Assembly (NCBI GenBank): GCA_032622095.1
Contig: CP136064.1
Coordinates: 49,914,073-49,978,072 of the forward strand
Direction of reading: 5' to 3'
Length of the DNA: 64,000 nucleotides
Source of the DNA: Siphonodentalium dalli
Taxonomy: Eukaryota > Mollusca > Scaphopoda > Gadilida > Siphonodentaliidae
This document shows positions 22,151 to 34,131 of this stretch, piece by piece. A program made the translations under genes and the position numbers. The notes beneath the pieces were generated by a model. The model saw only the letters and a program-made list of their open reading frames with translations, searched no databases and had not been told where the DNA came from. The number at the start of each line of letters is the position of its first letter. The first letter of the stretch is position 1.

Positions 22151-24169
22151 ACACTGGACATGCGATGTCCTTGCGCTCCTGTTGCGCAAATTCTAATATA
22201 AAAAGTGTTTTCTATTTCAGACAAAGCTCAAACATACCGGTAACATCTGACCAGACAAAACATAGAAACCGCTAAACTAATTACCAGTCAAACAAGATAA
22301 CCCTTCAAAATATAAGATAACACGGCCAACCACAGCAACATACACCATGGATAAATACACTGTCAAAAGCACAGCATTTTTTTTTAACGGTAAAATCTGG
22401 CATATACCCATAGTTATATATAAACAGGCTACGGGCATCTGACCACAGGTCATTTGCATAAAAAATTATATAATTCTTTCATTCTTTCATTCCATCAAGG
22501 TACAAGTATCTTCAAAGGATTAAGTTGAAGTTTTGGGGCTGAGTAAGATTCTAAGAGAGAAGGTGGAATATTGACTTGAGAGCATAAAATATAACAAGAA
22601 AATGACAATCATAGCCCTAATTGTGAAAAGTTGCCAAAGTGTAAGTATAGCTACATAGGCCTAAAACAAAATTTTATTGTTTCCGGTAACATATGGTAGA
22701 AAAGTAGGGCAGGTGGAATTCAATTGTTTCATTGTTTTTTGGAAACGACCACAATAAGAGCATATGTGGATTGTGGAATATATTCATTCTGAAAAATATG
22801 CCCATGGCAGCACAAAGTATATAACAGGACACAATTGGGCTGAATGGGCATATCGCACATGTATTGGGAGGAATAAATGAAACCTATTATTTTTAATCAA
22901 AAATGATTGCGACATCAACCTCAGATTGAACCAGGCCTATCAGTATGGCACCACTGTAATTAAAACACTGACTGTCAGAGTAAATAATATAGATGATGAC
23001 TGATCGGCACATGTATTAAGTACTTCGATCTGAGATATTTTGCACCAACATCATAAGGATCTCCTGGGCATTATCTCTAGTTGGGAGCGAATGATAGCTT
23101 CCGAAATTTGTTAAAGAATATGGTCGCCAGTGGCCAACTTGGATTTTACTCTTTTCATGACTAAATTCATTGGCACACCCAACAAGCCACATCCCTCATC
23201 ATTCATTAACTACAACACACATAATTATTCTCCTCATAGTCATACTTGAAACCATTTTAATTCAGCCCTTTCTATACTAAATATTCACTAGCTACTAGTA
23301 GTAGTTTCCTCATATTATGTTTCAACAAAATTTCAACAATTTGGAGTTTTTAAAATTACAAAGAAGTAGATGAGTTGGGTGCCAAATGGTACATGCTTAC
23401 CTCCCCAGTCAAGAATCAAATTATATGGCATGAATTTGTGTCAAGATGGCAAACACATACCCTCATTCAATCAGGTTTGAGTATTTTCAATTTATAGTGA
23501 GAAATAGTAGGAAGTGAAAATGAAAAAAATAGAGTAGTTTCTATGGTGTTGAATTGAAGGGGGAATTTGAAGAGTGCGAAATGTTTGAATGTTTGACCTT
23601 TGTTATTTCCAGGAGAAAGGACACATGTGCTATATCCCTAGTTGTTCCAAAATTGAAGCTGCATGCATTTTAAAGAATGTGATCAAAGGATTGTAGACTT
23701 GTTTTTGAGTTTTCATACAGTAAGTATACATTTATACTTTACCATTGGGACAGGCACACCACTGGTAGCTTTACCTCTTTTTATACTAAATACTCATTGA
23801 TGAATAGTTCCCTTAGAAAATATACAGATAATAAGGTCAATAAACAACATCTGGTTTGTTGGAACTTATTATCTGAACATTTCCTTCTATTAAATAACTA
23901 TTTTGGCACTGATATTATCTGTTATTATGTGATGATTATTCATGAACACCCCTCCAGATTAATAACAAGGAATTCCAATGTATACTTTCATAACTGATTA
24001 GGGAAAAGACATTAGTATAGAAAGGGTTAATGCTCTGCAAATAATACCGAGTAACAACTAACAACTGACTTTCATGTCAAATCCCAAAATCATCAACAAA
24101 TTCTTGGTCTACTAGCAATGGAGCAAATATATGCCTGAGAGCTTTCCGATGAATGGCAACAAGCCATAT
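22151..24169. other. No recognisable gene over about 2 kb
   Basis: AT-rich, no repeated family recognised, and the small frames (22277-22459, 23797-23997) are unconvincing. Could be intron or intergenic. Confidence 0.4.
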
Positions 24170-24241
24170 TTCCGACTAAATCCTGAAAAGTTACCCATGA
24201 TTCTGCTGTGTTTAAGGAGTCGATTAATTAGAGCATTACTG
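24170..24241 (+). repeat. Right half of a TA-flanked CAGTAATGC hairpin element
   Basis: TTCCGACTAAATCCTGAAAA followed by the arm ending GAGCATTACTG and TA matches the loop and right arm of the complete element at 41786-41920. The left arm is missing. Confidence 0.8.
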
Positions 24242-24243
24242 TA

Positions 24244-26013
24244 CCACTGCAGCTCCCGTCATGAAAGGTTTAAGTTCCCTTATATTCAGAGTGTGTGTGT
24301 TCACATTGTACTGTCAGAATAGCTATTGAATTTATGTCGACAACAGATATCTGTGTAGCTATCACTTTGTCCGAATAATGATGTTCAACAATATAATTAG
24401 TAACTACAAAACATAATTATTGATGTATTATTCTACCCATATTATAAGTTACAGATGCTTAGTGGTCGGATATGTTGTCATGTTTTTGATTCAATGTTTA
24501 TTATTTTATGCCCTGGAAACTATACAACTTATTCTCGAAGAATATATCGTCATTAAAATTGAAAAACATTTTTGGATATATAGGCAATGATCCAGGTTTC
24601 ATGTTTGGGCACCATTTAGGTACTGTCCCGATGGCCACAGTCCTATGGCCAGAAATGGTGATGGCTTGTGCTTGGCGGAGGGGGGGGGGTGAATCTGTGT
24701 ATGTTCAAAAGCCTTAAAAGTATATTGTGCTATTATGTTGGTAGATTGTCATATTTTAGATAGCAAATTCTTAACCCAAAACCCAATGCACATATGACCA
24801 AAGTTATTCCCTCCAGCCAACATTTAGCCATAATTTCTTGCAGCGTCATTTTGACACACAAAGAAATAACACCATTTGATTTGCGATGTCATTGATGCGC
24901 ATTGTAAGTCATTGCGTAATTATGATAAGTGGTACTCTCAATTAACAAGACCCAAACAATTCTGTCACAGATTTAAAGTATCTTTTATTATTCTTTTCAG
25001 TATGTCATAATATTATACTCAAGTTGTATCATCAAATTGTTCATTTTCCCAAAATTTGATTTATTATCAATGGCTTTCAATATATCAATTAACAATGATA
25101 CTTACTTACAAAAAATAAAAAAAATAACTTCACAGTTAAGTTGGTAATATTAAGGAGTATATATATAGACTCAAATTTCCGATAAATAATGTCTCTAAAT
25201 TTCATTTTTATTTGATTAATTTATTTAATTTAATTCACGCTGATGTAAATTGGTTCACACTGGCAGGGCAGAACATGAAATAATTGCTAATGGCAATGTT
25301 TAATGAGTTATTTACTATGTTTTATGTCAAAAGTTCTTGATCATTTCACATATGTGTGTGGCACATTACTTCTATTATATTAGTATGTGAATGCTCAAAC
25401 AATTGTGCTTTAAAACCAAACAGATATCAATATAATTATTGATTAATAATTATTCAATTGTTAAAATCTAGCTCCTTTGTTCTACCTCGACTTTGGGCAT
25501 ATTTATCCACTATTTGCAAATATCTTCTCGTGGCTAAGAGATATCTCCTCGTGATTAAGACACGACAAGATGCAATTTAAAAATAAAATGATCAGTAAAT
25601 TCATCGATTCATATCCCACGTCAGTGACTTGTAATAACCCATACTGCCCAGATTGAACATGTTAACGATGGCACTATAACTCTTAAATTCTGAATGCAAG
25701 CACAGTTCGTTTTAGATTTGTTGATCCCGATTTGCTACTTAGTATATGCGTGACACTTCAAACCCGTATGCACCGTGTAGTGACTCCACCCCCTTCCATC
25801 ACATTCAACAATATACTGTTTTAGCGTTCTATTTGGATCTCATCTAACTGGCCTGGCGGGTTTCTTCAAAAATGAGGGTAACCTTGGTTTACATAAATCT
25901 CTATTTAAGAAACCCGCGGGACCACATGCCACACTCCCTCGGGTCCGTCAAATTAAGAAGAACATACACATACCGTATGTCTGCTATATAATAAGTATCA
26001 CATTTAATCGTTG
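24244..26013. other. No recognisable gene; one small inverted repeat
   Basis: AT-rich. Near 25857-25918 an 11 bp inverted pair GCGGGTTTCTT / AAGAAACCCGC brackets about 40 bases and may be a tiny foldback. A G tract lies near 24681. No gene recognised. Confidence 0.4.
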
Positions 26014-26176
26014 ACATAACCGGAGTTGACACAATACATATTATGATGGGGTCAGCAGGAAGACGGCCACGGACGAGGTTATGCCAACACCAGACTGAGT
26101 GCACCCCATTTGGGAGTCAGCATGATGTGGATTGTCATATACCGGTATCCATATCTTGCTGACCCTCAACTGGGCA
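26014..26176 (+). repeat. Dispersed direct repeat R1, first copy
   Basis: About 160 bp (landmarks ACCGGAGTTGACA, ATTATGATGGGGTCAGCAGG, GAGTGCACCCCATTTGGGAG, CTCAACTGGGCAA) repeated at 28303-28459 with about 10% difference. In both copies one forward frame is open and reads GSAGR(R/Q)PRTRLC followed by TECTPFGSQHDVD or AECTPFGSQHDVD. It may be a SINE-like repeat or two relics of a coding exon; I do not recognise the protein. Confidence 0.7.
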
Positions 26177-26245
26177 AGTAACTGATCTTATGCACTTGAT
26201 GATTCAATCCTATTTATGATTATTTTTCTATATCCTGTATTCTTG

Positions 26246-26654
26246 TATTTTGAAGACCTCTGTCTGTCTGTATGTATGTCATTTATACAAATCTACGATT
26301 CTCGACCGATCGGGACGAAACTTGGTACGTGTGTGTATTTTGACCAGGCGGTCGTCGTTGTCATATTGGCGAGCCCGTGCGGCGCCCGCTTCGCGCATGC
26401 GCAGACGAGATCTCGGAAACGGGTGGAGCTATCGACTTGAAATTTGCTATGTGAATGTATCTTGCCCCGGATACGAATTTTATCGGGTCGCCGAGCCTGT
26501 GCGACGCCAGCTTCGCGCATGCACAGACCAGATCTCGGAAACGGGTGGAGCTATCGACTTGAAATTTGGTTACCAGATCTCGTAAACGGGTGGAGCTATC
26601 GACTTGAAATTTGGTTTTTGAATAGCCTGGGCAACGTCGGGCTCATCGGCTAGT
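26246..26654 (-). mobile_element. Composite repeat, module B, inverted
   Basis: On the reverse strand it runs from the ACTAGCCGATGAGCCCGAC head (ending at 26654) through fewer and partly truncated 122 bp monomers to the CGAGAATCGTAGATTTGTAT block and the ACAGAC/ATAC microsatellite tail near 26255-26290. Module A follows directly at 26655 in the same relative order as at 11525-13050. Confidence 0.75.
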
Positions 26655-27276
26655 CTATTATATATTTTGGGAAATCTGTCTGTCTGTCTGTGTGTTCGCG
26701 ATGGACTCGAAAACGACCGAACCGATTTCGATGAAACTTGGTATGTGGGGGTACTTTCGGCCGGGGAGTGGCATGGGCCTATTAATTTGCCCGTGCGAAA
26801 TGACCTTGACCTTGAAATCGGGTCATTTCAAGGTCAATCGCCCGAGTATCACGGGATTTCGATGAAAATTAGTGTCTGGGGATACTTTAGTATGGGGAGT
26901 GTCGTAAGCCTATTCGTTTGCCCGTGCGACATGACCTTGAAATCGGGTCAATTCAAGGTCAAATCGCGAATATTGATGGGATTTCGACGAAATTTTATAC
27001 ATAGGGTTACTTTTGTCTACTGTGTTTTGGACGGGTCAAATTGTGACCCTGACCTTGAGCTTCAAAATGATCAATTCAATGTCAAATCGGGTAAAACCGG
27101 ATGGATTTCGACGGGTACTTTTGTGGGGTACTTTTGTCCGGCCAGTGTTTTGGACGGGTCAAATCGTGACCCCACCTGACCTCGACCTTCAAAATGGACA
27201 ATTCAAGGTCAAATCGCGCAATTCGCCAAAAAGCAGAGGGGAAACAGCCCGGACGAAGTCGGGTCCACCTGCTAGT
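26655..27276 (-). mobile_element. Composite repeat, module A, inverted
   Basis: On the reverse strand the head is ACTAGCAGGTGGACCCGAC then TTCGTCCGGGCTG (27276 downward). The body is rich in TTCAAGGTCAAATCG and TGACCTTGAAATCGGG, and the tail has the GACAGACAGACAG run at about 26678. Its middle differs from 11525-12431 by rearranged and repeated sub-blocks of about 110-130 bases. Frames 26667-27179 and 27013-27285 are shadows. Confidence 0.75.
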
Positions 27277-28302
27277 GTTATATAGAGCTACAATGGCATT
27301 GTTTATTGTTACATCCAATATGCTTTTTTCGCATTTAATTAGATCTTTCAGCGTTTTCCCAAATAAAATTAATGTACAAAAGCATGACAAATTCTGAATA
27401 TTACTGTTCGGTTATACTTAATTTTGGGAACCCAGGCTCCGGGCACCCAAACTTATTATAACGGGTCGGCATAAGGCGTAGAACCGTGTGTGATACCGGG
27501 GGGGTATATCATGAATCCGCTTAACAGAGGGTATACTCTTCAATCCATCACTGGAAATTTCCATCTTTCCTCCATCATTCCATGAACTTCTGTGAGAATT
27601 ATATCTCATGTCCAAGCTGAGCTACATTAGGCCAAAAAAGAGATACTATGTTTCCGTACATCGACCGAACCTAAAAATAACCTGCCGACCTTAAACTTTT
27701 TATTGATATTTTGAGAAAAAGTCAAAATTTAATGCTCATAAATATTGATGATCTTTAGTGTGCAAAACACATGTTTTCTAACATATCCCTGTGAAAAGTG
27801 ACCACGAAGTGACAGCTGTCTCAAAAGCCCCAGGTGTGTGTTGGGTTGTGGATTAATGGGCATACATTTTGCAATTTTAATTTCCTGAGAGTTGATCTCC
27901 TGCCTGCTTTATGTCTTGTTTTGGGACTTCTGGAACACTATCAACAGACATGGTGGGTGTGTATCTGTATATATACATGTATATAGGTTATCACCACATA
28001 TGTTAGGGGTATAGCTACTGTTTTAACAAACCAGGCATGCTCGGTGGGCGTACTGGCTACCCCCAGAAAAAGGGATGTAGTTGTCACAATACAAGTACGG
28101 TATAATGGCAGTATTATTGGTAAAATTCTTATAAAAAGTTAGTGACATGAATTTTGTACCAAGTTTATAGCAAAATTTATAAAAAAAAATGTGGTATGTG
28201 AATAATAAAAAACTTACTTAAGGATGAAGTAAGTTTAATCTTAATGTATATTTCCACTGTTAATCAAGTAATACTTTCCCCACAGCATGGGTTAGCATTT
28301 TA
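27277..28302. other. No recognisable gene
   Basis: Spacer between the inverted composite and the second R1 copy; no repeat or gene recognised. Confidence 0.4.
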
Positions 28303-28459
28303 TGTAACCGGAGTTGACAAAATACATATTATGATGGGGTCAGCAGGAAGACAGCCACGTACGAGGTTATGCCTACACCAGGCTGAGTGCACCCCATTTG
28401 GGAGTCAGCATGATGTGGATCGTCATATATCCATATCTTGATGACCCTCAACTGGGCAA
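28303..28459 (+). repeat. Dispersed direct repeat R1, second copy
   Basis: Partner of 26014-26176. The reading frame reading GSAGRQPRTRLCLHQAECTP is open to a stop near 28440, within the longer frame 28244-28441. Confidence 0.7.
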
Positions 28460-28610
28460 CATCAGTCGAGGTATTTCTGCAGTTGGATATAAAATATCGA
28501 AATAAAATAAAAATTCCTTACCGACCTACCTACCCTAATTTTTTCGCTGGCCTTAACACTTTTATTAATCTATATCATCTATTTTGGCCCGTTATTTGCA
28601 GGTACAGTGC

Positions 28611-29190
28611 AGGAACATGTTTGGAACTACATTGGAACTACAGAGAATAATTCATAATATGATCCCGATCTGAGCTTCAGGTAGTGTAGTTCGATGTTCG
28701 TACTAAGAATTAAAAGTTCAGCATCATACCCACAGGTTGCATCTATGTACATGTACCTGTGTATGTACAGCAGGAAATTCTCTAACGTGGTGACCAGGAT
28801 GAAATTCATACAATGTTCCGCTTCCAGTAAGAAACCGTATCTTTTATTGATCGGAGAGTCGCGCAGCATATCCCATGTTTACGCCTGGAGCCATCAAAAT
28901 AACGGAAACATGTTTGGAACTACAGAGAAGAAATTCAGCGCAAACACCTAATATGATCCTGAGCTTGAGTTTGATGTTCGTACTAAGAATAAAATGTTCA
29001 GCATCGTACCCACAGGTTGCATCTACTAGTATGTACCTGTGTATATACTGAAGGAAATTTTCTAATGTGCTGACCAGGATGAAAATCATACAATGTTCTG
29101 CTTCCAGTAAGAAACCGCATCTTTGATTGGTCAGACAGTCGTGCAACATATCCCATGTTTACGTCTGGAGCCATTAGCATAACGGAAACC
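28611..29190. repeat. Tandem duplication, two units of about 296 bp
   Basis: Unit one starts at GGAACATGTTTGGAACTACA (28611) and unit two near 28907. Landmarks in both are CGATGTTCGTACTAAGAAT or TGATGTTCGTACTAAGAAT, CCCACAGGTTGCATCTA, GACCAGGATGAAA and CATATCCCATGTTTACG. On the reverse strand both units have partly open frames (28627-28869, 28844-29149, 28998-29453) with related text such as ATCGYDAE and FLLEAEHCM. These do not stay in one phase and I recognise no protein. Confidence 0.82.
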
Positions 29191-29344
29191 AAGACCGCTT
29201 CATCGTCTCTCGATGGCCGTTTCATGTCATATGTTGGAGAGAGGTTTAGGAGATTTTGACATTTTCTGCTGATCATTATGCGGAATAAGTGCCAAATTAA
29301 TGTGAATGACCAGGACTGTTGGCAGAACAAATACATGTACGCCA

Positions 29345-29479
29345 TTGTGGTGGATTGATGGTAACATGTCATGACATTGACCACTTTTAGCCTGTGTTCA
29401 ACCTTGTCGCTTTGTGAATCGGTTGAACATAAACCTGAAGTTGTCAATGTCACGCCATGTTACCATCAATACACCACAA
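29345..29479. repeat. Foldback hairpin, about 58 bp arms
   Basis: TTGTGGTGGATTGATGGTAA ... GTTCAACC (29345-29403) pairs with the segment ending at 29479 (GGTTGAAC ... TTACCATCAATACACCACAA) with about 15% mismatch and a 17 bp loop. No flanking duplication identified. Confidence 0.8.
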
Positions 29480-29581
29480 CTAAACTTATATTAATACAGG
29501 AAAGTTTTCAAAATAACATGTAATCACATATTGAATGCATACAATACGTTGAAAATGTTTGGATCTTTAATCTACAGTTAA

Positions 29582-30169
29582 AGGTGACATATGCAACCGG
29601 TTTGGCTAAATAATGAATTTAATTGGTTGCCACTTCGGTCAGATGCGATATTTTAGAAATGCTCCTATCTAGTGATGTTTGGCGTAACATTTCAATGTTT
29701 TGAGATATGTTTCGCATTTTGAGCGAAAACTTCATGACCTAGCTATCTCCCCATATTTTGTCACATCACCGATTGAGGATAAAGCCTTCGCTGTTGATTT
29801 CTACCAACACATAGCATATTTCTGCAAAATGAAAAGTCAAGTGATACATGTATTCATTCTTTTACAAAGTATATCTTATAATTCTAATTGAATACAGAGC
29901 CAATGATACGATTTGACCAGAAAAGGAAGAGTTTACGGACTGTCTCAAAATTGTTTTCAAAATCTGATATGATCAAATAGACAATTTTGGGGCTATCCCC
30001 TATTGTGCGACACGGATATTCCGCATGTGAAATAGTATTTCTTGAACTCATAAAATATGGGTTGGATTCTCATCTAACTGAAAAGTGTGGTAGTTACACA
30101 AACACCACCTACACTTTTCGGGATCAGATGTGGGGGCCCAGATCACTCTAAAACTGTTGCATGTCACCT
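29582..30169. mobile_element. TTAA-type element, family K3 (T2/Kolobok-like), 588 bp
   Basis: The left end TTAA then AGGTGACATATGCAAC (TTAA 29578-29581) pairs with the right end GTTGCATGTCACCT at 30156-30169, followed by TGAA where TTAA is expected. One substitution in the right target copy is the simplest reading. No transposase frame inside; 29700-29891 is not domain-like. It shares the TTAAAGG start with families K1 and K2 but not their interiors. Confidence 0.72.
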
Positions 30170-30173
30170 TGAA

Positions 30174-31885
30174 GATTTTTTTTCTATTATTTCATATATT
30201 AATTTCAGTATCATCGAGATGTGTGAAGCGTGTGTATTACATAAATACAACAGTTCTAACTAAATTACACTCTTGAACAAGCTATATAAGCATTAAAGAT
30301 TCATGAAGAAAATATCTGGTATTTCCATTATCCCCAAGAATCTTTACATCAATGTCAGTCAATCACAACATTTAACAGTAAAGTGATGAAGCCAATCAGT
30401 ATATTGACGATTTTCATCGGCTCCAGAGTTTCTCGACACATAGCTAAAATAGCATAATAAGTTTCCTGTCATATCTGGTCACAATGCTTATTTCAGTGTT
30501 CACAAATTTGTGATTACAACTAATTTAACACTAATGTGTGTCCATTTGAAGAGTCCAGAAATTATCAATAATAGCCATCAAGGAGAATAGAATTAAGTAT
30601 TTCCAAGAATTTCAACAGTTAGCACCCGTTTTTCTTATTCGCCAAAATTCAAGTAACAGGAGATAACATTCTGTCAATCGTAAAACTGCGCTTTGATGTT
30701 ATACAACAGGAATTGCATGCATAAACTATTTATAGTGGCGGTTATGTGACTTATAGTTACATGTGTATATTCATTGGGACTGTTACGTGTAGCTTATTCC
30801 AGCCTGAGAGCCTAATTTTAATGAGAACTGATTATACACATGTGTATCCAGGTGATATACACATGTAAAACTTGATCGTTCTTTTGTATTGACAAGACGC
30901 AACAGGTGTATCCTCATGTCATGGCTGATTGTCATCTGTATCAGTTGATAGCACATGCATGTCATGAACATCTGATTAGAATCAGGGACATTTTCATTGA
31001 CTTTCTAAGCTCTTTGTAACTATACCAGAAATAAAAAATTCTGAATGCAAAACATTATGGGCGCAGTGCATGTTCAGCTGAAGTTAGATTGAGATAAAAA
31101 TAATATTATTCATCCTGACCTGAGGTGTGGGGATGGAAAGATCTCACCCCGAGAGGCAAGATATTTCGGCTGATTGTCCGGACCCAATAGCTGGTCCCGA
31201 AGATGAGATTTTTCTATGCCCACATCCCAGGTCATGGATTATTTTTCTCCCAAACCCAAGAGCCACATACTCAATGTTTTGTCTTATACCCAATTTTGGC
31301 ACATTTCAGTAGTTTCATAACGGTACATCAGGGGAGAAATCTGATGTCACATTTATGATTTTATTTGATGATTTTGGTATATACTGGAAAAGCAAAGCAC
31401 GATACCCACACAAGCTTGGTTAATTGGTTTGAGTGAAAACGACATGGCTATGTCATCATTGTCCCTAGCATGAATTAAAACACATCTAGTCATATATTTA
31501 GACTGCCAGTCATTGTTAAATTTTCGGAATGACGTGTGGTACCATGTCATTGACCAATATGGTACTAAAGGTGTCCTCTACCTGGACCAATTACCTCGTT
31601 TGCAGCTGTTGTCCACAATTCTGGGATCTCCAAGAGATCTCGCTCTACTATCAGATGTCAGATCACTGACAACAATTGAGTCGCTTGCTGGTTAGGTCGG
31701 CCCCATTTATGTGGAAACAGTTTTCTTTTGATAATGGTGATTGGTGATGATGTTCAATTGCCCTTATACATTTACTTGTTGGCGAATCTGTGTAATTCAT
31801 CCCAAGAGAATAGCGACACAAGGGGAGAGAGGTACGACTGTTGTCACTCCCGGGCAGCGCATCGGTGAGTTGGTTGAATGGTTAA
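30174..31885. other. No recognisable gene
   Basis: Frames 31127-31312, 31513-31695 and 31741-31974 were examined; none shows a recognisable domain, and the last runs into the hairpin that follows. Confidence 0.4.
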
Positions 31886-32052
31886 ATATAGAATATCCAT
31901 ACAGTTTTATGAGATACAAGGTTTGTTTTCGCGAGTATGATTCAGCAAATGCCAAATGGGGAACCAAGCTTTAGCAAGGTCCCCATTTGGTGAATTATAT
32001 ATACGAGTGAAAATAAGCCTTGTATCTCGTTAAACTATATGGGTATTATTTT
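31886..32052. repeat. Foldback hairpin, about 75 bp arms
   Basis: Arms contain TGAGATACAAGGTTTGTTTTC and its counterpart GAAAATAAGCCTTGTATCTCG, plus CAAATGGGGA / TCCCCATTTG close to the centre near 31967. The pairing is imperfect but continuous. Confidence 0.78.
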
Positions 32053-32699
32053 TATCCATTGCCAAATTTTAAATATCATAATGAAATTATGTCAGCCTCT
32101 GTGCAATTGTTGGCAAAAAAGTATGTTTTCCTTGTAAACATTAAGGCAATTTGGTAAATAATATTTTTTTCACTGCATATAACAACTAGAGTGGTGTGTT
32201 TTACCTCAAGTGGACTACACAAAATTATAAAATTATCTTTTGGCTAATGGCTATGCGAGGTGCGAGGGCTGTTGTGACTCTACTCAACTGAAATGGTATG
32301 AAATAGACTATAATACTATTTTGGATGCCACGCACCTGGTGTTTCGATGCTCTTAATGAATGAACAGGGAGAGTGGTTCCGCCCAGTGGTGACAAGGGAT
32401 ACTAATCCATGCCCGCAATGTTCTCTGGGTTGAAGACTGATATCATGTCCGAATGGTGCTTACGTATTTTTTATTGTCGGTTAAAGTTATAAAACAATAT
32501 TTTGAACATGTACATGTATGTTCTTTGGAATTGTTTATAGAGTCTTGTGTAGTCCACAACCCCATATAAACGACACAACCATTAGTTCATGCACTCCCAT
32601 TAGTATTGCAAAGCCAACAGAGTGAACTTTTCTGTTTATATATAAATATCTTTGAACAAATAAATATCTCTAAAATAGATCAAAATGTCCCAATACGAC
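32053..32699. other. No recognisable feature
   Basis: AT-rich spacer. Confidence 0.4.
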
Positions 32700-33370
32700 A
32701 TTTTTTGGAATAGAATAAAGACCCAGTATCTGGGATAAACAGCAGCTGCAATATAACTCCGGATAAAGTTACATCTATTAAGTGGATAATAAATGCTCTT
32801 TATTGCTGATTAGTAGTGCATCTTTAAATATTTGATGCCCACAGCATCAATCACATGATATTAACCATGCATTATTTTACTTTTGTGCAATTTTCCCCAC
32901 TTCTTCTGAACTGATAAAAAACGCTCTTTTTTTTTGCCCACCCCCCCCCCCCCCCACTTCATTTGAGGTGCAAAGGCGCTTATACCCGCAATTTTCCGAC
33001 ATATTTTCTAATGTGATAAGGAACGCTCTTTATTGCGTCCTTAAGACGTCAACAGCATCGATGAAATGACACTGCCACAGTGTGATATAGTTGTCAATAA
33101 TTTGATGCCCACATCACCTATCCCATGACATTAACAATGCATTATTTACATTTGTGCAATTTTCCACACATATATTTTGAACTGATAAGAAGCGCTCTTT
33201 ATTGGTTATATAATTTTTGGAAATCCCCCACCCCTTAGTCATCTGGGGGTCAAAGGCATTGTTACCCGCAATTTTTCTACATATTTTCTAATGTGATAAG
33301 GAACGCTCTTTATTGCTCATTTTGCTTCTTTAAGAGTGATTTCAACAGAATCTACGAAATGACACTCCAT
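32700..33370. repeat. Tandem repeat, period about 270-280 bp
   Basis: TTTGATGCCCACA recurs at 32831 and 33101. GATAAGGAACGCTCTTTATTG recurs with starts near 33015 and 33295, and ATGCATTATTT(T)AC and ACCCGCAATTTT also repeat. Each unit has two GCTCTTT words. A partial unit precedes at about 32780. An 18-base C tract near 32940 lies in unit one. The AACGCTCTTTAT word is shared with family K1, possibly pointing to common ancestry. Confidence 0.8.
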
Positions 33371-33700
33371 TTCAGTTTATTGCTGTTTTTAAAATTTGAC
33401 GACCCAGATTGCAACCGTTTTGGGTACATTATCAATTATTTAGATAAAATAAGTTTCAGTGTCTGATGTCTGATAAGATTCCCTTGGTCAAATTTTCACG
33501 AAATTTACATTGTTTTTTGTGTGTGTAGGCTAATGTACTTATTCCTGGTAAGAGGCCTTGTGTTGCAATTTATTTTAAGCTAAAAGCACAAATGCTCTGA
33601 ACTATATATATTTGTTTATTTTGAATAAATATTGAAATTATTTTCTCCATTGTCATATTTTGTGGTCCACATGTCATTAATATCTTTAGAGGCAATATTA
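33371..33700. other. No recognisable feature
   Basis: AT-rich spacer; no gene or repeat recognised. Confidence 0.4.
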
Positions 33701-34131
33701 TCCACTAAAAGTTGATTAAATAGCTACTTTGAGTGATTAGATTGGACCCCTTTGAATACCTATTAAAATAGCTAGAACAACCACTCGAGGTAGAATAATT
33801 TCCCACCAATAGTAGTTATCAGATTAACTACCCGCAGGTAGCAAAAATTCCCACTCGCAGGTAGTAAATTTAAATACTGGGTAGTTCATATTCATCCCAC
33901 TACCTAAAGTAGTTAAAATTTAGCCTACCTTTGGGTAGTTAAAATAGCCCCAAGAGGTAGTTATTTCAACCACTGAAGGTAGTTATTTTAACTACCAAAG
34001 GTATTTAATTTTTTAGCTACCCGCCAGGTAGTAAAATTAACCACCCAAGGTAGCGGGATGAATACGAACTACCAAAAGTAGTAAAAATTAACTACTTTTG
34101 TGGTTAATTTAGCAACTTTTTATTTAGTGTG
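33701..34131. mobile_element. Palindromic-word element W1 (ACTACC/GGTAGT)
   Basis: The right end reads ATTTAGTGTG then TA; the left end TA then TCCACTAAA is the decayed counterpart. The interior contains more than fifteen copies of GGTAG(T) or (A)CTACC at 8-25 base spacing, often as CTACCnnnnGGTAG pairs. A relative's end is at 13518. TA flanks and CACACTAAA ends suggest a mariner-like or similar TA-inserting MITE; that is inference. Confidence 0.62.

Noticed and set aside
26667-27179. 170-codon forward frame with a repeated FKVKS phrase
   Set aside because: Follows the repeated TTCAAGGTCAAATCG blocks of module A and is not conserved in the other composite copy.
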